Under the pieces are notes generated by a model. The model was not told the DNA's origin and did no database searches. It saw only the letters and a list, made by a program, of their open reading frames with translations. Positions 35,408 through 47,277 of a stretch of 64,000 nucleotides of DNA are shown piece by piece. The DNA is taken from assembly GCA_021234155.1 (NCBI GenBank), contig JAJEKV010000262.1:250001-314000 (forward strand). Direction: 5' to 3'. The number at the start of each line of letters is the position of its first letter. Position 1 is the stretch's first letter. A program made the position numbers and the translations under genes. This DNA comes from Isoetes taiwanensis. Taxonomy: Eukaryota; Streptophyta; Lycopodiopsida; Isoetales; Isoetaceae.

Positions 35408-38400
35408 CTAGTAATGGTGTTTGGCGTTCTTTGTGGGCATAAGTTTAACTTTGTAAATGTTTTGGCGCAATTAGAAAAGCTTGCGGTGATAATCTAACTT
35501 TTGTAACTTTTTTATTATAATAAAAACTTTTGTTTAACATCATGTTAAACAAACCCTAATTCCATGCTAGATAGTATTGCATTCGTGATTTTTTCGAAGC
35601 TTTGAGTGGTGAGCAAGTCCGTGAGGAAAATGTTGTTGTGAGCATGTTTTGAGGTAAGACTATAGTCAAAGCCTATAACTATAGACTATAGTCAAAGCTT
35701 TTAATTATAGTCAAAGTCTATAACTATAGTCAAAGTCTATAACTCTTTGTGACGACTCTGGACATAAGATGCACATTGTAAATGATGAATTGGAGTCATC
35801 CTACCTGCCCAAAAAGTTGTAGTGAGACACTAATGTTGGAATATAATATGTGAATATTACAGTTGTTATGAAATTTGGACACTAACATTGTCAATATCAT
35901 TAGTGCTACTACTATTGTAGTATCGTTCTAGCAAAATGTAACATCGTCTTACATTGTAATATTATGTCCAACTTTTTCTACCCTTAAACAAAGTTGGAAA
36001 CTTGTTAATGATAGAACCAAGTCCCTGTTCCATGCCATTGTGGACTCATGTTTTGTAATAGCGCATGTCTAAATGCTCAAAAGTCACACTTGACAATATC
36101 ATGCATTTGAACTACATTCTAGGTATTTTGTTGTCTCTAAAGCAACGTACCTACCATAAGTTGCACCAAGTAACACAGTTATAAAATCCACTACCACAAA
36201 TTCACACATGCAACAATCTGAGTTAATTGTAATCTCGGCGCCTTGTTCCAATATTTTGGCCCATAATTATAAAATCCATTGCCACAGATTCACACATGCA
36301 ACGACTTGAATTAGTTGTAACCTTGGTGCCTTGTCCCAATATTTTGCAACTGGCATTCTACTCTATAGAAACGTGTGCTTAGAAATGCCGGGCACATGTA
36401 GGTGGAATACAATAGTACAAATAAAATCATCATGAATAATAAATTAATTGGCATTTATCCTTTGTTTCTGGAGGTATATATTAGTTGTACATGTAGGTGA
36501 AATACAATAGTAGTACAAATAAAATCATGTCGCAGAGCAAAGAATTGAAGGGTAGTTTGCATGATTGTAATTGAAGATGAACCATATAATATCATTACAA
36601 AGGATAAGAGAACAAATCTTGCTTAAGTAGGAACGTGAATGAAAAGTAGGAACAACACTTGCAATATTACCATTGGGCAAGGGTAGTTGATGTTTCCATA
36701 ACCATAATTGTGGGAGAAAACATTGTATATCATACATGTCTATATCAGATTGACTGAACGATGTGTTAACTTATTATCCAACCTAGGAACCTAAGAATGT
36801 TGGGCACAACTCTACAGGTGCATTTAACAACAATATAGATGGTAACACTAATAGTTCAGCTCTTATATTTGCAGTATAGACATTTTAAATTAAGATATCT
36901 TGGCACAAATACCACTCTAAAATGGTTGGCATCCACAAAAAACTATGATTATTAGTAGACCATAGTTGTGTTTGGAACTACAGAGTTTTGTCAAAGGTTC
37001 TTCATTAATGAAACTGCACATTGGAGCAGCAATTGTCTAGGGTTAGAAGTGGAAAGCTAGTATTACAATTGAAGTTGATGCGGGGCGTCCTAGCAGTTGT
37101 TCCAAATTGCCTAGAAAGATGCAATATCTCTCCAAGTTCGACTGGACACCAGTAGACAAAAAAATGAGGAAATTTTCGCCTTATATTATAAAGGATAAGG
37201 CCACTTTCCCTCACTTTGAAATTCAGTTTGAGGCCTCACGCCTTTCTTTGGAATTCCAAGGTATGCTTTTCAACATCCTTCCTCGGAGGGAAGGCGTAGA
37301 AGGAAATTTGCTGCAGACAGGAAGAAATTTTCAGGATCGGGGACAGCCCAAAGTTGCCAAGCAAGAACACGGTGAATTGTATAAACTCATGGACCATCCA
37401 AGTAGGAAACCCCGCTTGCAAGCCAATCATTTTACGACTAAACCCCTTTGTGTTAGATTAGATTACTCCTCTTGACCACATTACCCAAGCCTTTTCATTT
37501 AGTCCGGTTCTTGCACTTGCATCCTTGCAATGTACCAGCCCTGAGACTCACATTTGGGTATCAAACCCGGGAGATCCTAATTTTGGGATCAAACTTGCTC
37601 TTTGGAGGTGCAGTAGCGCAGACAATGTAGGTATAAATTAGCGGCTATCTTTTAGAACTTGGCTAAAGTTTAGGCTGGAAATTAGGATTCCGGCAATTAA
37701 TCATGTTTTTAGCCCAGATATCTACATGTATTCAGCTTCCCAGCATACGTCCAATTTCATAAAGTGCAGCATCCTAAATTGTATTACTCATGTAACAAAT
37801 TGACTTTTGCAGAGACCAAGCTTGGCATACAAAATCACAAGACAATGGTGACATGTTGACCTTACTGACATTTATCCGCAAAGCACTCTCATAAATAGGG
37901 ATTGATGTCGATCAGGCTTTTCCTTCTGATATAGTCCCACAGAAGAGTACAAAACCTCAGGAATGACAGATCTCTCTGAAGGAGAAGAAAGGCAGATGTC
38001 TCAACCAATCAAAATGGCTTCTTACATGAAGACAGGCCCCATGAAGCTGGATGTGGCTAAATCCATGAACAAAATCGCATGTTGATGGCACAGCTCATTG
38101 ATACTCATGAGCTTAACTCTTTAGGAGGCCACATTGAGTGAGCATCATGTTACAGGAATTTAAGATGCCACTTGCAACTTGATTCCTTTCCTGAAGCAGA
38201 CACAACATATAGCATTGCCATTATAAATAATCAATGCTCCTAAAGATGGAAAATAAAACCATGAAAATAAAGACAATGCGAAAGCTAAAGCCACATACCC
38301 GTAGATATGAAAGCTTGATGCTGCCTAAACCTTGCCATAGGTGAATGCAAAGAACCTCAACATCTGGACAACGAAGTACTGGAAATAACTTTTAACTCAT

Positions 38401-39254
38401 TTTCTTCTTATCTCTTGCTCCATCTAGAACTGTGGTAGCATCCTTGGACATGGTAATAGGTGTTCTGGCATTAAACTGCAAGTGGCTCAAGATTAAGAGC
38501 ACCTCCCAACATTTGAGACGCATTTTTTCTATAGACTCCTTGCTTGACTAACCTCGAACTTTAATCCAATACCACCTTCAATGACAAAAGTTGACGAACT
38601 TGCATTTTGTAGCCACAACATGCAGCCCATGTACAATGATCCACTTTGTGTTGAATTTGTCTCTGCTTTTTATGATAGAGCTCAATGCCGGTTGCTTTCG
38701 AATTCCAACTTCAGCCAGATTCATTGCCAGAATGCCTCCTGTGCCTTTATTACCACCTTCAAGGAGCATGTAAGGCTCTTCACACAGTGTGGCCGAAGCT
38801 AAGAAGAGATTTCGAAAGGAAGTAACAGAAGGAGAAAAGATCGACACACAGAGAATCATAAGTTTGTATCTCCTCTTCCTCGATAGAACTGCCCGACCGC
38901 TCAATCTCTACACTATGCAAGCTGCGTGAAGCTAAGAAGAGATTTGAAAAGGAAGCAAATGAAGGGAAAACAACAAATAGACATAGCCGAACTCAAAGAT
39001 CCAACGAAAGAATAGGTAACCCAGAGATTGTTCCGTAAGATGCGTTTCGGAGGAGGAGCTAGCGGCTCGAAAGTACTACTTGCCGCCCTAGCTTTCGAAG
39101 GTGTTCTTTGCCGCCCTCGCTAACCCTAGCAAAAAAACCCATGTTATTTTAAAGAATCTTACGTGGCATCATCTCTTCCATTGATTTCATCAAATCTGGG
39201 GCGCCCAAATTAGGGCTGGGTCCAACACTTACACAATAACATTATAATATAAGA
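35408..39254 (-). mobile_element. Non-autonomous Helitron, copy 2, with empty-site proof
   Basis: On the minus strand it starts TCTTATATTATAATG (39254 downward, preceded by A) and ends CTAG (35411-35408, followed by T). The flanks read ...AATGAAA|[element]|TTGAGTG..., and the other copy of the duplicated unit has the uninterrupted sequence AATGAAATTGAGTG at about 46553-46566. This fixes the ends to the base and shows insertion between A and T without target duplication. It shares terminal sequence with copy 1. The 3.8-kb interior has no Rep/helicase coding. Frames at 37107-37475 (+) and 38578-38904 (-) may be captured fragments, but I do not recognise them. Confidence 0.9.
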
Positions 39255-40790
39255 TTGAGTGAAAAAAACTTATGTACATTGACAAAGAAAATAAATACAT
39301 GTCGAAAATTTTTGGTGTTCTTTTAGATAAAGAAAATACATAGGTCTTACAAGACGCGGCTAATTCAACACAAACATACTAGATAATAGACCACATGTAA
39401 TAGAAAAGACCAAAGCTTCACTCTATGCCCACTTCAGCCTCAATAAGATCCTCCAGATCAAACTCATCAATATGACTTCGACTGAAGAAATCCAGCCAGT
39501 CATCCAAGTGATTGAGAGAGTGACCACTGCTGACGATGAGCTTGGTTACCAAACCTTCGCATTCCTAGGATGGGTCCTATGATAGGCACATACTGGCCGA
39601 TGATTAAATGAAAAACCATCCAGGGAGGGAGGGTGAGGGAAACTGATAGGATAGAGAAGAAGGAGAAATCTAGCTCAAGAGAACGCCGATGATAGAACAA
39701 TGAAGAGAGGCTGAATAAATAGGAGGAGTGACAAAGGGACGTCCCCATCCAAGGAATGTCGGTTCTATTGCTGTCGCAATAGAACCGTGGCATTCCTAGG
39801 ATGGGTCCTATGATAGGCACATACTGGCCGATAGAAGAGGAACAAACTAAAAAAAACTACTCAGTATGGAAACTGAAAAGAAGAGAAGCTAAAGAGAAAA
39901 ATATAGTATAAAGAAAGGGAGAAACGAGTCTACAAGGTCACTGGAAACGAATGCGTAGATAAGGGCTGACGGTAATCGAGTAAAATGAAGGAAGAGGAAA
40001 CTAAGAAAATGGAGGAAAAGGGGATAAAGAGAAGACCGAGACAAAAGAACAATGAAGAAGCGAGAAAAAGAGCAAGTAATGCCGGAATGCAAACAATAGG
40101 ATGAATAAAAAAATGAAGGAGAACACAATGGAGGAAGGCTATGAGAGACTAAAGCAGGAACATAAGAATGAAGAAGACAATGGAATAGTGCAGTAAGAGA
40201 TGAGGGAAGGAACTTATGGAACAATAATGATGAGTCACTAACATATGTCATCATCAAAGTAACGATCCCAAATGACTAATGTACCAATAAATACTACACT
40301 AACAAAGATACTATAAAAGCAAACTATCCTAACAAGCAATAGAAAAGGAGCAAGAAGACAAAGAAACCAAAAAAGGAACCAATGTGACTAATATAATAAT
40401 AATGTCACCAGAGTGAAAACGAAACAATAAGCTAAAGAAAATAAATTAAGGAAACAATTGCAAACACAACCAAATAGAGAAAAAATATCAAATGGAGCTA
40501 CCGAGATAATGAGGAGTGTATAGCAAAAAAACGTGAATACGGCTAGGAGTCTAAAAGCATACAAAAAAGTCATGGACAAGATAAGCCACATGTAGCAAGG
40601 TTGACAGATTATGGTAGAACACTCTTGGAAGCAAACAAGGCAAAATTTGGACAAACGAGTAATAGAGATAAAAAAGGGTAATGAGACAACAAGATAATAG
40701 AACAGTGGGACAAACGAGGTAGAAGGGGCAATCAAGGAGTTACAGCGTAACAGAGAAGATGGCTCATTGAAGGCAAAAGAGCCAGCAAAG
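39255..40790. repeat. A/G-rich 3' segment of unit 1
   Basis: It matches 46560-48092. The plus strand is purine-rich, so the minus strand yields long Leu/Phe/Ser frames that I do not regard as genes. It contains a 44-base direct repeat (39557-39602 and 39789-39832, sharing CATTCCTAGGATGGGTCCTA) that brackets a segment also found at 53063-53225. Confidence 0.75.
39744..39805. other. Long imperfect hairpin
   Basis: CCCATCC, AGGAATG and CGGTTCTATTGC pair with GCAATAGAACCG, CATTCCT and GGATGGG across a four-base loop (TGTC). There are one-base and 1-versus-3-base interruptions, giving about 26 paired positions. The innermost 12 bp are perfect. Its size and shape are those of a small precursor-RNA foldback. 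Copies are at 47047-47108 and, with the outer right arm missing, near 53182-53225. Confidence 0.7.
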
Positions 40791-41149
40791 GAGTTTCATG
40801 GAAAAACGACCCTTGAAGGAAGCAAAAGGTAGTGCTTTTATGTTTAAGTTTAGTTTATTATATTACTGCATTTGATCCAGCCACTGGCCATAAGCAGTCC
40901 ACCCTAAATGACATTCTCAGCTATGCTTGTTTTGGTTTCTATGCCAGTTTTGGTTTCTATGCTTGTAAACCTTCTGGCGCGCGGGCCTGGCCTCTTAGTT
41001 GTGACTTAGTACATCGGGAGTCGTGGTCCTCGCAACCAAATAACCCTCTACATCCACACACCCTCTGCTTCCATGCTTATAAACCTACTGGTGTCTCAAA
41101 CCGTGCCCGGGTCTGGCTCATGGTCTTTGCTTGCTAACCTCCTTCAGTG

Positions 41150-42045
41150 CTGGCAATTTGCGCCCAATTTGTCTTCTCTTGCCTCTGTTTAGCCAGCCAA
41201 TCCTCCCTAGGGTGCCAAATGGCGGGCCCAATTTGGAACCCTCTGGCCCATCTGTGCTTTGCTAACCTCCTGCTGCTGCAGCAGGTGGTGGCGCCCAATT
41301 TGTCTTCTCTGCCTCTGTTGCTTGGCCAATCCTCCCTAAGGTGCCAAATCGGTGAGCCCAATTTGGAACCCTCACGCCCATCTGTGCTTGCTAACACTCC
41401 TCCTGCTTGCAGCAAATTGACGCCAAATTTGTCTTCTCTTGCCTCTGTTCCTCCAGCCAATCCTCCCCTAGGGTGCCAAATTGGCGGGGCGCCCAATTTG
41501 GCACCCTCGCCCATCTCAGTGCTTGCTAACCTCCTACTCTCCGGCAAATTAGGCGGCGCCGAATTTGTCTTCTCTTGTCTCTGTTCCTCCAGCCAATCCT
41601 CCCCTAGGGTGCCAAATTGGGCGGGACCCAACCGGCACCCTCCGCCCATTCGTGCTTGCTAACCTCCTCTGCTGCGGCAAATTGGGTGGCCCAATTTGTC
41701 TTCTCTTGCCTCTGTTCCTCTAGCCAATCCTCCCTAGGGTGCCAAATTGGAGCCCAATTTGGCACCCTCTGGCCCATCTGTGCTTGCTAACCTCCTCTGC
41801 TCTGGCAAATTGGGCGGGCGCCCAATTTGTCTTCTCTTGCCTCTGTTCCTCCAGCCAATCCTCCCCTAGGGTGCCAAATTGGGCTGGCCCATCTGTGCTT
41901 GCTAACCTCCTCTGCTCTGGCAAATTGGGTGGGCGCCCAATTTGTCTTCTCTTGCCTCTGTTCCTCTTGCCTCTTCTTTCCTCTGTTCCTGCATGCAAAC
42001 CTCTTCTTGGGTGGCAAATCGGGCGGACGCCCAATTTGACACCCT
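41150..42045. repeat. Palindrome array, unit 2
   Basis: It has the same structure as 30190-31090, with the CCAATCCTCCC marker at about 41198, 41326, 41458, 41595, 41725 and 41857. Several copies here are cleaner than in unit 1, for example the GCAAATTGGGCG palindrome at about 41803-41830. Confidence 0.85.
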
Positions 42046-42149
42046 CTTGCCTCTGTTCTTGCCTTTAAAACCCTTCTGTTCTCCCCTACCTTGTTTCAAT
42101 GTTTGCATACACTACTAATGGGACTAATGAATGATGTTATCACGACACC

Positions 42150-43227
42150 ATGGCCGTAACTAAACAAACTGCCGCGTGTACACGAGCTGGCCCTCCGTTG
42201 GCACAGGCATTTGCTGCAGCAAAGGAAACAGAGGCGGGCATTCAGTTCAATGGTATTGAAGTCGTCCCAGAGCTAATGACTAATGTAGCCGACAAGTTCT
42301 CATGGTGCATAGAGGTAGGCCCAATCCACCCTGGCTCAAGCACAAATCATCTCAAGGATCTGTTCTTGTACTTTGCTGAGCCGGGGATTCGAAGGACACA
42401 GAATGCTGGTATCGCAATTGACATGACTGTGAGCTCTGAGGTTGAGGGCGAGATAGATCTTGTCGTGGAAGACGTGCTTGATAAGTCATTCCAGGGATAC
42501 AGGTTACCCTTTGAGACTTACGATCCTCAGCTAATGCATGCAAGCATCACAGAGGCTCCACATCGCGGTCCCCGTCAAAAGGGTGGGTTTCGCTTCTTAC
42601 GAAAGCCTTGAAAGATCTGGACTCACCAAACGGGGAGACATTATAGATGGGTTTAACACAGTGAGACAGTGCATACTACATCATAAACAGAATCGATCAA
42701 AGGCCCTTTACACAGAATATCATGAGAAGAACCAACCAAAGGTCTATGACACGCCTTGGTTGAGGTCACGTTATGGAGTTCCTAGGAAGAATGACGGACC
42801 AAAGGGCACAGAGAAGCCAACATCTGTGTCCTCAGAAAAAAAGACTGTTCCTAAAATGAAAAGATCAGAAACAACAACGAGCAAATTGCTTCTTGGTGGT
42901 ATGCGAAGAACATCACGTAGCCCGGACCCAAGCGTTCCATCACAGGAGGTATCTGAGCATTCCCCCCCAGAAACGCAAGCAAGAAAACGAAGTCGGCACG
43001 AGGCGATAGCTTCCTCGTCGAAGAAAAGAAGAGATTCGACTCCTCCATCTACGCCAGGTGGATCCGGATGGGGAGTTCGCGAGGGGACAGCTCGAGAGGA
43101 AGATGCGAAGCAAATTGTTAAGTGCTCGACACCCGGCGGGGCCTTGATCCTAAAAAGACGGCGTGAGCTGTCACAAAGTGCATTGATCAACATTAAGCAG
43201 GGAAAGGATCTATCCTCTTGGAATTGA
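42150..43227 (+). pseudogene. ParB-like protein gene, unit 2, N-terminal part with H3-tail-like start
   Basis: An ATG in excellent context (ACACCATGG, 42150) opens a 153-codon frame beginning MAVTKQTAACTRAGPPLAQ. The first in-frame codons upstream are stops, so this is the natural start. It continues with VADKFSWCIEVGPIHPGS, DLFLYFAEPGIRRTQNAG and EVEGEIDLVVEDVLDKSF. A frame change near 42560 leads into SYESLERSGLTKRGDIIDGFN, KVYDTPWLRSRYGVPRKND and a Ser/Lys/Arg-rich linker with SSSKKRRDS, ending at 43227. The ParB-like domain that follows (43228-43760) is present at DNA level but frame-broken by indels compared with unit 1. The N-terminal 150 residues form a domain that I do not recognise. 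Confidence 0.6.
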
Positions 43228-43759
43228 TTTCAAATAGAGGTGGATATATTTAAAATGCATCAAGCACACCGCAAATATGACCCGCAGGTCATCACCCTGA
43301 ACATGTAGATACACTCTACTTAATCATTTGTTAATGTCGGATGCATCCACCGTGCGGATGTTGTACCCTTTGATCCGGAATCGGACGTAAAGTGGAAGAA
43401 GGCTAGCAATTTGGAAAATGCGAGTTTCGGATTGTAAATGGAAATCACACCAACTTTAGGTTGCCCAAATTCTTGTTAATCGTGCCCTCGAATGGCCACC
43501 GAAAGGGCTCATCCGAAAAGATCTCATCTTTTTCTTCTATGTTAAAAGAAAATGTCGGCGGTCGGGTGGGAACCTCACTCCCTCTGAGAATATGTGAAGG
43601 TTAGCCAGAGAGCAACGATATCACAAAGAATACCATCCATCCCGGGATGTTTACTTCGAAAGCAAAATACGCTGACTAAGGAATCAATGGGCAATCTATG
43701 GAAAGTCAAGAAGGGAAAGCGTGGACTATCCCAAGATAGCGATATTGAAGAAGTCAGTT

Positions 43760-44370
43760 CTAATTGTTTTTGTAGTTTTTTTTTCTCATCAAATTGGGCG
43801 GACGCCCAATTTGGGACGCCCTCATGTGTATATGCATGTCCTCCTTCTGCATTCACCCTGAAATTGGACCCCCTTGGCCATCAAATTGGGCGGGCACCCC
43901 ATTTGAGAGGGCTCCTTGTGCATTCCCCCTGTTTACTTGCGTCAACCATTTGAGAGGCTACTTGTGCACTCACATACATAAATTGCACCCCCTTGGCCAT
44001 CAAATTGGTGAGGCCCAATTTGAGAGACCTCTCGAGTGCACTCACCCTGTTAAATTGCACCCACTTGACCATCAAATTGGTGGCCCAATTTGGGAAGGCT
44101 CCTTATGCACTCACCTGTTAAATTGCACCCACTTGACCATCAAATTGGGTGGGCGCCCAATTTGGGAAGGCTCCTTGTGCACTCACCTACTTAAATTCCA
44201 CCCCCTTGGCCATCAAATTGGGCGGGCCCCCAATTTGAGAGCCCTCCTTGTGCACTCACCCTGTTAAATTGCACCCCCTTGGCCCCATGTGCATCTCATG
44301 TTAGCTTGTGCATTTCTCAATTTTGAGAGCATATATTTCAAAAATGTTGAGTTTACTATCTTTGCGGGGA
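43760..44370 (+). other. Intron carrying expanded palindromes, unit 2
   Basis: It corresponds to the unit 1 intron 32804-33210 but has about six CAAATTGGGC-type palindromes (near 43793, 43881, 44001, 44081, 44141 and 44213) instead of three. The extra copies come in a 60-80 base unit with CACCCACTTGACCAT and GGGAAGGCTCCTTGTGCAC. Confidence 0.65.
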
Positions 44371-46396
44371 TTGGCTCGCTATAACGAAATGGACATTGAA
44401 GAAACTTAGCATCTTGAGATTCTGATTACTTCATGTACTTGGATGAGGAAACTTGGAATATGTGCCTACAAGTGGCTCATTTGTTCTATGAAGACCAACT
44501 AAAAAGATGAATTGGGTGAGACGATAGTGGTTAAGGACCGGCTGAGAATGTTCATTTAATAACAAGTGCGACGGATTTGCAAAGACTATTGCGAGAGATC
44601 ATGGCGGGCACCACTTACATCAAGACCACCAAAAATTACACGGGTAGGCGTGTCATGAAAATCCGTGCGGGAGAACTGAAGAAGATTGGCACTGTCGAGC
44701 GTGCACTCCTTAAGTACCTGAAAGATGTAAAGAAGGTCAAAGTTGAAAACATGGCAGATTTGAGGAAGATTCATCCCATATTCACGGAAAATTTGATGTT
44801 AATGTTCGCTAATAGTGTAGGTGAATGGGTTGATAGCCGCAAGGAGGCAGAGAAGCTCAACCTTCCAAAGGCTCTTATCCTTAAGGTTGATGAGTATCTG
44901 CGCGGACCGGTGGAAGAGGGATCTAAATCGTTCAAATGCTACCGTGTCAGTCCTCTGGGGATGTCAGTTGATGTGGTCAATACCTCTGCTCGGTTTATCG
45001 GATGTGATTTCAGATATATCAGGAAATGGAGCAAGGAGGATTACCAGAAGTTCCTGGACCAGATTAGTGTGCTAATGGATCAGCAACTATATTGGATCAC
45101 GATCTTTATCAGTCCAGATCGTTTGAGTGAATGCTTATCCGCCATGAAGACTATAGACGGAGGTAGTAGGTGTATGGGTGGGGCGCACTCGGGATCCTAA
45201 AAAAGAAAAACCCTTCCTCTCGCGCGATTTCTGCGAACTCTTGTTACGTAATGTATGTGGCCAGAGACCAAGCAACTGCCCCTGCTATGAATGACCTGAA
45301 TATATGCTTCAACGACACGGACCATCCTCAAGAGTATTCGAAGTTTCCGTAGCACTTGAAAGAAGCGGAGGACATAGAGAAGAACCTCCCCGATCATGAG
45401 TGCGCAGCAGGTAACATGATTTTAACTTGTGTCTCTGCTCATTTCTTTTCAATACCACCTATAACGATTGTCTACTTTCTTTCAGCATACTGGTTGTATC
45501 GACCTTGGGGTGACAAGAGTGTGGTAGGAGGCGGGGGTGCTCTTTTGCCACATCAATTAGATTCCGGGACATGCATTACCTAGTGCGGAATTTATGCTTG
45601 AGGGTTGCGGTAATTTTGACTTCTTCTTTGGAGGAGCCTTTAGCGCGGCAAATTGTTTGTGTGTGATGGGTATAAATCCACTGCATTTGAAATTGATGAG
45701 AATATACAGCTTAAACTTGTTCAGATATTTGATCAACTCGACGTTATGCTGGACGAAAAGAAATCGAGAGCCCGTGCATTGCAAAAGAGAGCTGAGGGAA
45801 AAAAGAAAGCAGGTGGCTCCAATGTACCTATAGTAGCGACCACTCCTCCACCTCCTTGTCCATTCCTGCACCAAACGGTGCAAGAGTTGCAATCCACTCT
45901 TCGGATGTCTAAGGATTCTCTCACGGACCATTTAAGAAAGTTTGCAGGTTTTGGAGCAAAGGACATGTCTTTCTTTAGAAAGAAGAAGGATAACATTAAT
46001 GCTTTGGCAGGCACTACACTAGTGTCCACCCAAGATGTGATCGAGGGTAGCTCGAAGTTTACGCAGCTACTCCTCAAGGATCAAGACCCTTCTGTTGTCT
46101 TGGAGACACAAGAAGCTCAAGCTGTGGACCCGCTACCATCAGAGCAAGAAAAGGATGTCGAAATTGAGGAGGATGAGGATAGAGAGAGGGAGGACGAGGA
46201 AGATGAGAAGGAGGACGAGAAAGGTGAGAAGGAGGATGATGTTGAAATGGAAATTGAGAAGGATGCTCCTGACGCTACACTAACCTCTGAAGAATTCCTC
46301 GCCCAGATGGAACTCCTTAAGCAAGCGGCACAGGCAGGGGGGGAGGAAAGCGAAGCTGCTCACACAACTACGTCAGCTGTAGGGTTGGACCCTTAG
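44371..46396 (+). pseudogene. Methyltransferase-like C-terminal exons, unit 2
   Basis: Frame 44577-45200 is the best preserved stretch in either unit. It contains QRLLREIMAGTTYIKTTKNY, ERALLKYLKDVKKVKVENM and LPKALILKVDEYLRGPVEEG. These are followed by VDVVNTSARFIGCDFRYIRKW and QLYWITIFISPDRLSECLSAM, a series like the strand-helix run around motif IV of beta-class DNA methyltransferases but without a recognisable DPPY-type tetrapeptide. After an intron (about 45411-45485) come LYRPWGDKSVVGGGGALLPHQ, NFDFFFGGAFS (motif I-like) and, in another frame, DGYKSTAFEIDENIQLKLVQ (motif II-like). Frame 45653-46396 continues through a basic helix to a very acidic tail and a stop at 46396. Methyltransferase identity is an inference from motif order. 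Confidence 0.5.
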
Positions 46397-46552
46397 GCAC
46401 AAGGAGTATGTTTTGCTAGCACAGGGGTGCAAATTGGTGGCCCAATTTAGCATCTCGATACGGGATATGTATATGTCTTTAGAGTGAAACACGGGGGTGC
46501 AAATTGGGGCGCCCAATTCTCAAGACCAATTACTACTCTTGTATATGTTTTT

Positions 46553-46566
46553 ATAATGAAATTGAG
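46553..46566. other. Paralogous empty site for Helitron 2
   Basis: AATGAAATTGAGTG is continuous here, whereas in unit 1 the same sequence is split between the A and the T by 3.85 kb of Helitron. Helitron 2 therefore inserted after the tandem duplication, or was lost precisely from unit 2. Insertion is far more likely, because Helitrons do not excise cleanly. Confidence 0.88.
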
Positions 46567-47046
46567 TGAAAAAAACTTATGTACATTGACAAAGAAAATA
46601 AATACATGTCGAAAATTTTTGGTGTTCTTTTAGATAAAGAAAATACATAGGTCTTACAAGACGCGGCTAATTCAACACAAACATACTAGATAATAGACCA
46701 CATGTAATAGAAAAGACCAAAGCTTCACTCTATGCCCACTTCAGCCTCAATAAGATCCTCCAGATCAAACTCATCAATATGACTTCGACTGAAGAAATCC
46801 AGCCAGTCATCCAAGTGATTGAGAGAGTGACCACTGCTGACGATGAGCTTGGTTACCAAACCTTCGCATTCCTAGGATGGGTCCTATGATAGGCACATAC
46901 TTGGCCGATGATTAAATGAAAACCATCCAGGAGGGAGGGTGAGGGAAACCGATAGGATAGAGAAGAAGGAGAAATCTAGCTCAAGAGAACGCAGATGATA
47001 GAACAATGAAGAGAGGTGAATAAATAGGAGGAGGACAAAGGGGATC

Positions 47047-47108
47047 CCCATCCAAGGAATGTCGGTTCTATTGCTGTCGCAATAGAACCGTGGCATTCCT
47101 AGGATGGG
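47047..47108. other. Long imperfect hairpin, unit 2 copy
   Basis: Same foldback as 39744-39805, with identical stem and loop. Confidence 0.7.
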
Positions 47109-47277
47109 TCCTATGATAGGCACATACTGGCCGATAGAAGAGGAACAAACTAAAAAAAACTACTCAGTATGGAAACTGAAAAGAAGAGAAGCTAAAGAGA
47201 AAAATATAGTATAAAGAAAGGGAGAAACGAGTCTACAAGGTCACTGGAAACGAATGCGTAGATAAGGCTGACGGCAA

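Larger units (their letters stand above)
29845..40790. repeat. Tandem duplication, unit 1 (contains Helitron 2)
   Basis: Sequence from TTTCATGGAAAAACG at 29845 to 35407 matches 40794-46559. After removal of the Helitron at 35408-39254, 39255-40790 matches 46560-48092. Unit 1 is about 7.1 kb without the Helitron. It includes a palindrome array (30190-31090), a ParB-like/methyltransferase-like gene (31202-35266) and an A/G-rich 3' segment (39255-40790). The junction with unit 2 lies at 40790-40794. Confidence 0.88.

Noticed and set aside
40388-40735. Hydrophobic 115-residue minus-strand frame, also at 47690-48037
   Set aside because: It lies antisense to A/G-rich DNA, which automatically gives Phe/Leu/Ser-rich frames. 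Conservation is explained by the recent duplication.
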